In this document: one piece after another, positions 7,179 through 12,281 of the stretch
Layout of the letters: each line of letters starts with the position of its first letter
Numbering within the stretch: position 1 is the first letter of the stretch
Program-made: the position numbers and the translations under genes
The notes under the pieces: model-generated
What the model was told of the DNA's origin: nothing
Seen by the model: only the letters and a program-made list of their open reading frames with translations
Database searches by the model: none
Origin: JAISFI01 sp031552425
GTDB taxonomy: Bacteria; Bacteroidota; Bacteroidia; Bacteroidales; Azobacteroidaceae
Length of the DNA stretch: 12,281 nt
Direction: 5' to 3'
Assembly: GCA_031552425.1 (NCBI GenBank)
Contig: JAVBMM010000119.1
Span: 1 to 12,281 of the forward strand

Positions 7179-8183
7179 ATGAACATGAATGATTGGTCGG
7201 CTGAAATCATTGCCGGAAAAACACGAAAAGCTATTCCCATAATGACACATCCGGGTATTGAGTTAATCGGTAAACGGGTTATTGATGCTGTTCAAAACGG
7301 GGATATTCACGCACAAGCCATCCAGGCGCTTAGTGAAAAATACCCTTCAGCTGCCACTACGGTAATCATGGATTTAACATTAGAAGCCGAAGCATTCGGA
7401 TGCCAAATTGCATTTCAGGAAGAAGACATGCCCCACATTATAGGAAGATTAGTCTGTGACATGGAAAGCGTTTCTAAACTACAAGTACCTGATTTAAATG
7501 CAAAAAGGATTCCTGAATATCTAAAAGCTAACCGTTTAACAGTAGAAAATACATCTGACAAGCCTGTTTTAGCAGGAGTTATAGGACCATTTTCACTTGC
7601 AGGAAGATTGTTTGACATGTCTGAAATCATGGTAGCTTGTTACATCGAACCGGATACTATCAATTTATTATTGGAAAAATGCAGTGAGTTTATTCTCAAC
7701 TATTGTCGAGAATTAAAACGGATAGGATGCTCCGGGGTAGTTGTTGCCGAACCTGCTGCAGGACTACTTTCCAACGAAGACTGCACTCAATTTTCATCCA
7801 TATACTTGAAAAAAATCTTCCAGGAATTGCAAGACGATAATTTCATGTTTGTACTTCACAATTGTGGAAATACCGGCCATTGTACTGACGCCATGCTATA
7901 TACAGGAGCCAAAGGCTATCACTTCGGAAATGCCATAGACATGTTTGAGACACTCAAAAAATGTCCAAAAGATGTGCTCATTATGGGAAATCTTAATCCG
8001 GTAGGAGTACTTAAAATGATGAATCCGGAAGGCGTATATACAGAAACAAGTAAATTATTGGAAGCAACCAAAGAGTTCAATAACTATATACTTTCATCCG
8101 GTTGTGACGTTCCTCCTCATGTAAACCTTGAAAATATTGATGCTTTCTATAAAGCTTTGGAAAATTTCAATAAAAACAGATAA
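7179..8183 (+). CDS. MtaA/MtbA-like corrinoid methyltransferase (URO-D superfamily)
   Basis: This is a probable cytoplasmic zinc methyltransferase that moves the methyl group between the corrinoid protein encoded just upstream and a thiol or folate acceptor. It has 334 residues, the size of MtaA/MtbA, and a URO-D TIM-barrel pattern: PIMTHPGIELIG at 20-31, IGPFSLAGRL at 135-144 and AEPAAGLLSNEDC at 190-202. The key evidence is H227-x-C229 in the LHNCG segment plus C309 in SSGCDVP. These correspond to the His-Cys-Cys zinc ligands of methylcobamide:coenzyme M methyltransferases and are not the catalytic residues of heme-pathway HemE. Bacteroidota are not known to make coenzyme M, so the real acceptor is uncertain (perhaps tetrahydrofolate or another thiol). 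The direction of transfer is also uncertain. ATGs at 7179 and 7185 are both possible starts. It lies 21 bases after the corrinoid gene and 2 bases before the dehydrogenase gene. Confidence 0.85.
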   Translation: MNMNDWSAEIIAGKTRKAIPIMTHPGIELIGKRVIDAVQNGDIHAQAIQALSEKYPSAATTVIMDLTLEAEAFGCQIAFQEEDMPHIIGRLVCDMESVSKLQVPDLNAKRIPEYLKANRLTVENTSDKPVLAGVIGPFSLAGRLFDMSEIMVACYIEPDTINLLLEKCSEFILNYCRELKRIGCSGVVVAEPAAGLLSNEDCTQFSSIYLKKIFQELQDDNFMFVLHNCGNTGHCTDAMLYTGAKGYHFGNAIDMFETLKKCPKDVLIMGNLNPVGVLKMMNPEGVYTETSKLLEATKEFNNYILSSGCDVPPHVNLENIDAFYKALENFNKNR

Positions 8184-8185
8184 AT

Positions 8186-9370
8186 ATGACTGAATTTTCA
8201 TATTATATCCCCACCAAAATTTTATTTGGCCCGGGGAAATTAAACGAATTGGCAAGAATTTCTTTACCCGGAAAAAAAGCTTTGATTGTAGTTTCTTCCG
8301 GAAATTCCATGAAAAAGAACGGTTATTTAGACCGCGTTGTCAACTTGTTAAAAGAAAATAATCAGACAAATGCTGTCGTTTTCGATAAAATTCTACCTAA
8401 TCCCATCTTATCTCATGTAACTGAAGGTGCTGAATTGGCAAAAAAGGAATCGTGCGATTTTGTTATCGGATTAGGAGGTGGCAGTAGCATCGACTCAGCA
8501 AAAAGCATCGCCTTGATGGCTAATAATCCCGGAAATTACTGGGACTACATCGCGGCCGGGAGCGGAAAAGGAAAACAACCCGAAAATAAGCCGTTACCAA
8601 TCATTGCTATAACTACAACAGCAGGAACAGGTACCGAAGCGGATCCCTGGACGGTAATAACAAGGGAAGAAACAAAGGAAAAAATCGGCTTCGGAAATTT
8701 TGATACTTTTCCGAGGATTTCTATTGTTGATCCGGAGTTAATGTTATCCATTCCTCCATTATTGACTGCATTTCAGGGATTTGATGCTCTTTTTCATGCG
8801 ATAGAAGGATATATTTCCCTTGCCTCCACTCCCATGAGTGATATTTATGCCCTGAAAAGTATTGAACTACTCAGTAAATATTTACCTCAAGCCGTGAATA
8901 ATGGAAATGATTTGGAAGCTCGTACACAAGTAGCTTTTGCCAATACCCTTTCCGGAATGGTAGAATCATTATCTTCTACCACTTCACAACATGCTATGGA
9001 ACATGCTTTGAGCGCTTTCGCCCCTTCCCTTCCGCATGGAGCAGGCTTAATCATGCTTTCCGAAGCTTATTTTTCTTTCTTTGCTGATAAGATTCCTCAT
9101 CTGTTGAATAACATAGTTTGTGCTATGCAAGGAAACAATGTTTCTTCCCAGAATACGAAAAATAATTGTAGCTTTGTAGACATGTTGTTAAAATTGCAGG
9201 AACAATGCCATGTAAAAAACTTGAAAATGTCCGATTATGGCATCCAAAGGACAGATATTCCTGACATGGTTCAAAATGCATACAACACCATGGGAAAACT
9301 TTTCAAAAGAGACCATTATACCCTTTCGGTAGAAGAAACAACGCAAATCATGGAACGCGCTTATTGTTAA
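8186..9370 (+). CDS. Iron-containing alcohol dehydrogenase
   Basis: This is a probable cytoplasmic NAD(P)-dependent group III alcohol dehydrogenase interconverting an alcohol and an aldehyde or ketone. Its 394 residues match the family length. The N-terminus has the family opening FSYYIPTKILFGPGKL (4-19). GGGSSIDSAK (97-106) is the dinucleotide-binding motif, and TTTAGTGTEAD (143-153) is the second signature. Metal ligands by comparison with FucO are D200 and H204 (GFDALFHAIEGY), H269 and H284 (LPHGAG), with the extra conserved H273 between them. All are present, so it should be active. The substrate cannot be read from the sequence. It starts 2 bases after the methyltransferase stop, so translational coupling is likely, and its function is probably linked to the demethylation product or the demethylated substrate. 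Confidence 0.92.
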   Translation: MTEFSYYIPTKILFGPGKLNELARISLPGKKALIVVSSGNSMKKNGYLDRVVNLLKENNQTNAVVFDKILPNPILSHVTEGAELAKKESCDFVIGLGGGSSIDSAKSIALMANNPGNYWDYIAAGSGKGKQPENKPLPIIAITTTAGTGTEADPWTVITREETKEKIGFGNFDTFPRISIVDPELMLSIPPLLTAFQGFDALFHAIEGYISLASTPMSDIYALKSIELLSKYLPQAVNNGNDLEARTQVAFANTLSGMVESLSSTTSQHAMEHALSAFAPSLPHGAGLIMLSEAYFSFFADKIPHLLNNIVCAMQGNNVSSQNTKNNCSFVDMLLKLQEQCHVKNLKMSDYGIQRTDIPDMVQNAYNTMGKLFKRDHYTLSVEETTQIMERAYC

Positions 9371-9390
9371 CATTAAAATAAAAACACAAC

Positions 9391-10260
9391 ATGAATTCTA
9401 GAAGAAATTTTGTCAAAAAAGCCGGAGCAAGCTTGCTCCTGATGGGTACAAGTTCCACATTCTTTTCCGGAAATACATACGGAAACAATCTGCAAGAAAA
9501 GAATGAAAAGAACACAAAAAATCAAAAAGATCTATTCAAAATATCCTTTGCCGGATATAGTTTCAGGCACTTAGACATTGATTCCACATTAAGTATAATG
9601 GATCAATTGGATGTTCGTTACCTCTGTGTCAAAGATTTTCATCTTCCACTCAAAAGTACGGATGAAGAAATTGCTGCATTCAAAGCTAAGCTTGCAGCAA
9701 AAAAAATCACAGGCTATGCTGTAGGTCCTATCTACATGAAATCTGAAGAAGAAATTAACAACAGTTTCGACTATGCAAAACGAGTGGGTGTAAATCTGAT
9801 TGTAGGTGTTCCTAATTACGAATTACTTCCATATGTAGAAAAGAAAGTAAAAGAATATGATGTTAAGTATGCAATACATATTCATGGTCCGGACATGAAA
9901 TTATATCCGAATGTAGAAGATGTGATGAGTCATATAAAAAACTTAGATTCACGTATTGGAATATGTTTGGACATCGCTCATGATACCCGTTACGGATCCA
10001 ATCCGGTACTTGATCTTCAAAAATATTATAAAAGAGTTTTTGATGTTCACATCAACGATGCATTAGGGGTAGGAAAAGAAGGAAAACTTTGCGTTTTAGG
10101 ACGTGGAATTGTTGACGTTCAAGGTTTTATACAAATGCTGAGAAAAGTAAAATATGACGGTGCTTGTAGTATTGAAATGGTAACAAAGAAAGACAATACT
10201 TTAGCTATAGTAGCAGAATCTGCAGGATATTTCAAAGGTATGCTCAACGCAAAATTTTAA
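9391..10260 (+). CDS. Tat-exported sugar phosphate isomerase/epimerase-like TIM-barrel protein
   Basis: This protein belongs to the xylose-isomerase-like TIM-barrel (AP_endonuc_2) superfamily, whose members isomerise, epimerise or dehydrate sugars with a divalent metal. The N-terminus carries a twin-arginine signal (S3-R4-R5-N6-F7-V8, then the hydrophobic stretch AGASLLLMGTSS), so export in folded form is likely. The barrel runs from about 48 to 289. Probable metal-site residues are D194 and H197 in CLDIAH, H220 and D223 in DVHIND, and E262 in SIEMV. In the first site position, where many relatives have Glu, the segment reads AIHIHGP (H163, H165). I recall this variant from other Tat-exported members. 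Length is normal at 289 residues. The substrate is unknown. It lies 20 bases after the dehydrogenase gene and 10 bases before the transporter start. Confidence 0.85.
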   Translation: MNSRRNFVKKAGASLLLMGTSSTFFSGNTYGNNLQEKNEKNTKNQKDLFKISFAGYSFRHLDIDSTLSIMDQLDVRYLCVKDFHLPLKSTDEEIAAFKAKLAAKKITGYAVGPIYMKSEEEINNSFDYAKRVGVNLIVGVPNYELLPYVEKKVKEYDVKYAIHIHGPDMKLYPNVEDVMSHIKNLDSRIGICLDIAHDTRYGSNPVLDLQKYYKRVFDVHINDALGVGKEGKLCVLGRGIVDVQGFIQMLRKVKYDGACSIEMVTKKDNTLAIVAESAGYFKGMLNAKF

Positions 10261-10270
10261 TTCTTAAGTG

Positions 10271-11533
10271 ATGAAAGAAAAGAAAACAAATATCAGATGG
10301 TGGATATTATCTTTACTATTTGTTGCTACAACATTACTTTATGTTGATAGAGCGGCATTGGGCATTATGGCGCCTTATCTGCAAGAATCTATTGGCTGGA
10401 CAGAAAAACAATACGGATATATAACTTCCTCTTTCATGATAGGTTATGCCATTTGTTTTCTGATCATGGGAAGAGTAGTAGACCGGGTGGGAACAAAAAA
10501 AGGTTATGCCATATCCGTCGGATTATGGAGTTTTGCCCAACTTGCCCATGCATTAGCCTCTTCATGGATCGGATTTGCATTCAGTCGTTTTGCCTTATCT
10601 ATTGGGCAATCAGGAAGTTTTCCTGTAGCAATTAAAACAGTGGCAGAATGGTTTCCCAAAAAAGAAAGAGCACTTGCCGTAAGCATCTTTAACGGAGGCG
10701 CTAATGTCGGAACAATGCTGGCTCCTTTAGTCATTCCTTTTATCGTTTTATTCTTCGATACTTGGAGAGCTGCTTTTATGTGGACGTTCCCTATTTCTCT
10801 GGTATGGATATTCCTTTGGTTAAAGTTTTACTCCAAACCTGAACAAAATAAAAAGGTAAATCAACAAGAATTAGACTACATATTAAGCGATTCAGAAGAA
10901 GCTACGGAAGAAAAAGTTTCCTACAAAAAGATATTAGGAATCCGTTCCACTTGGGCAATTCTTGTAGGAAAATTCGTTGCAGATCCTATTTGGTTTTTCT
11001 ACCTTTTCTGGGGAGCTAAATATCTATATGCTAAATTCGGATTAAACCTTCAGGATATAGGACTCCCATTCTTCGCCATTTACTCAGTTTCTTGGGGAGT
11101 GGGAATATGTTTGGGATGGTTATCCTCTCAATTATTAAAAAGGGGGAATAACCTGAATAGAGGAAGAAAATTAAGCATGATGGCATGTGCCGTTTGCGCT
11201 CTACCTGTGATGTTTGTCCCCTACATGGAAAATGTTTGGCATGCCGTAGCCTTAATTGCCCTTGCGGCAGGAGGACATTGCGGATGGTCTGCTAATATCT
11301 TCAGCCTGATGGGAGATGTATTCCCGAAAAAAGTAATGGCATCTGTCTCCGGATTAGGAGGTTTTGCAGGAGCTTTGGGAGGAGTAATAGCCCCTATTCT
11401 CATCGGGATGGCATTACAAGGTACAGGTCCGGAGGGATATGTTATTCCTTTTACTGTTGCTGCTTTAGGTTATTTCATCGCATTAGGTATTATACAATTA
11501 TTATTACCTAAAATCCAACCGATTAAAATATAA
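10271..11533 (+). CDS. MFS transporter, ACS family, hexuronate-transporter-like
   Basis: This is an inner-membrane major facilitator protein of the anion:cation symporter family, whose members import organic anions such as hexuronates, galactarate, tartrate and phthalate. Its 420 residues show two six-helix halves. The first helix ends with LLYVDRAALGIMAPYLQ (Y24, D26 and R27 are typical of the family). Between helices 2 and 3 is MFS motif A, GRVVDRVGTKK (67-77). A charged cytoplasmic loop at about 186-220 separates the halves. The overall pattern resembles ExuT-type hexuronate carriers, but the substrate is not proven. I prefer the ATG at 10271 over the adjacent GTG at 10268. It sits 10 bases after the isomerase-like gene and 18 bases before a URO-D-family gene, so it is likely the importer for the compound handled by this operon. 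Confidence 0.9.
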   Translation: MKEKKTNIRWWILSLLFVATTLLYVDRAALGIMAPYLQESIGWTEKQYGYITSSFMIGYAICFLIMGRVVDRVGTKKGYAISVGLWSFAQLAHALASSWIGFAFSRFALSIGQSGSFPVAIKTVAEWFPKKERALAVSIFNGGANVGTMLAPLVIPFIVLFFDTWRAAFMWTFPISLVWIFLWLKFYSKPEQNKKVNQQELDYILSDSEEATEEKVSYKKILGIRSTWAILVGKFVADPIWFFYLFWGAKYLYAKFGLNLQDIGLPFFAIYSVSWGVGICLGWLSSQLLKRGNNLNRGRKLSMMACAVCALPVMFVPYMENVWHAVALIALAAGGHCGWSANIFSLMGDVFPKKVMASVSGLGGFAGALGGVIAPILIGMALQGTGPEGYVIPFTVAALGYFIALGIIQLLLPKIQPIKI

Positions 11534-11551
11534 ATATCAAAAATAATTAAC

Positions 11552-12281
11552 ATGACAGGAAAAGAAAGAATTTTAAAAGCATTGAACCACGAAGAACCTG
11601 ATCGTATTCCTTATGATTTATCGGGAACAACTGTCACCGCTATCACTAAAAATGCTTATCAAAAAGCTATGAAATTCAGGGGGCTTTCTCCGGAATATAA
11701 TCCGGAAATGGTAGATCCCATACAACAAATTATTACTCCTATAGAAGAAAACCTGGTAAAATTAGGTTCAGACACCCGGCGTGTAGGAGCCACACGTATC
11801 CTACAATATGATAAAAACAAAATCGTAGAAGGAAATACCATTACTGTTTATGATTTCTATGGATGTAAATGGAATTATCAACCGGAAAAAGATATCTATT
11901 TCAACTTAGTTTCTTCTCCTTTAGACGGATGCGATAGTCTTTCCGGTAACTTGGATAAAATTCCACGTCCCGATTGGCCACAATATATTTCCGATATGGA
12001 AGAATGTATGAACCGTCAAATAAAAATGGTGGGAGACAATTGTGGAATCATCGATAGAAACACCGCCGGATTTACAGAAAACTCCCTAAGAATCAGGGGT
12101 TATGAAAATTGGTTTGTAGATACTATGATAGATCCGGAAGGCGTAGAAGCGCTCATGGATATGATTTTGGAAGATAAAATCAAATACTGGGATGCTATCA
12201 TCGATTGGGCGATCAAAACAGGAAACGAACAAAAAGTACAAGTGTTGTCTGAATGTGACGACTTAGGTTCACAAGAGTCAA
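11552..12281 (+). CDS. URO-D superfamily protein, probable corrinoid-dependent methyltransferase (3' end outside window)
   Basis: The frame is open from the ATG at 11552 to the window edge, giving 243 codons. The N-terminus MTGKERILKALNHEEPDRIP is the typical opening of URO-D-family methyltransferase-like proteins. The fragment ends in VLSECDDLGSQES, which resembles the barrel segment that normally precedes an S-P-x-x-F/Y motif. It is only distantly similar to the MtaA-like protein at 7179-8183, so the two are different subfamilies rather than a recent duplication. Some substrate:corrinoid methyltransferases of anaerobic O-demethylases are, as I recall, in this superfamily. With no MttB- or MtaB-type gene in view, this is the best candidate for the enzyme that takes the methyl group from the substrate. 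That role is inference, and the region that would carry metal ligands is missing. It lies 18 bases after the transporter gene and probably belongs to the same operon. Confidence 0.82.
   Translation, partial: MTGKERILKALNHEEPDRIPYDLSGTTVTAITKNAYQKAMKFRGLSPEYNPEMVDPIQQIITPIEENLVKLGSDTRRVGATRILQYDKNKIVEGNTITVYDFYGCKWNYQPEKDIYFNLVSSPLDGCDSLSGNLDKIPRPDWPQYISDMEECMNRQIKMVGDNCGIIDRNTAGFTENSLRIRGYENWFVDTMIDPEGVEALMDMILEDKIKYWDAIIDWAIKTGNEQKVQVLSECDDLGSQES

Noticed and set aside
7179..8183. Heme-pathway uroporphyrinogen decarboxylase (HemE)
   Set aside because: The H-x-C plus late Cys zinc pattern and the adjacent corrinoid gene point to a methyltransferase of the same superfamily.
8171..8188. ACAGATAA sequence before the dehydrogenase start resembling the gntR right-hand repeat
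   Set aside because: It is the coding end of the methyltransferase gene (Asn-Arg-stop) and lacks the inverted partner, so it is probably coincidence.
1..12281. tRNA, rRNA, CRISPR, insertion sequences, integrase or attachment sites
   Set aside because: None was seen on reading: no regularly spaced repeats, no transposase or integrase motifs, and no cloverleaf-like segment in the short intergenic gaps.

Overview
The window looks like chromosomal DNA of an anaerobic member of the Bacteroidota, most likely order Bacteroidales. The base composition is AT-rich, start codons lack Shine-Dalgarno sequences, one promoter fits the Bacteroides TAnnTTTG type, and dxs, trkA and trkH run in tandem, an order I recall from Bacteroidales. 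This assignment is inference; there is no rRNA or other strict marker here.

Region 1 (1-3644, + strand) is housekeeping. It holds the 3' part of dxs (isoprenoid precursor synthesis), then trkA overlapping it by 4 bases, then trkH (potassium uptake). An imperfect inverted repeat at 3648-3689 separates trkH from a convergent gene.

Region 2 (3702-12281) looks like an accessory catabolic locus. A secreted iduronate-2-sulfatase-like sulfatase runs on the - strand. It is divergent from a GntR-type regulator with a LacI-like sensor domain, and a 233-base control region lies between them. Downstream of the regulator, closely spaced on the + strand, are a corrinoid (B12) protein interrupted by a +1 frameshift, an MtaA/MtbA-like zinc methyltransferase of the URO-D superfamily, an iron-containing alcohol dehydrogenase, a Tat-exported TIM-barrel sugar isomerase/epimerase-like protein, an ACS/hexuronate-type MFS transporter, and the first 243 codons of a second URO-D-family protein. 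The gaps are 2 to 42 bases, so this reads as one operon.

Working model (inference): a sulfated and/or O-methylated organic compound, perhaps a sugar acid, is desulfated and possibly rearranged outside the cytoplasm and imported by the MFS carrier. Inside, it is demethylated through a corrinoid protein and two URO-D-type methyltransferases, and the alcohol dehydrogenase handles an alcohol or aldehyde product. The most notable observation is that the corrinoid protein, the hub of this pathway, is split at an A8/UUU-UAA site. This could be decay, a sequencing error, or recoding.

I saw no tRNA, rRNA, CRISPR array, insertion sequence or attachment site.
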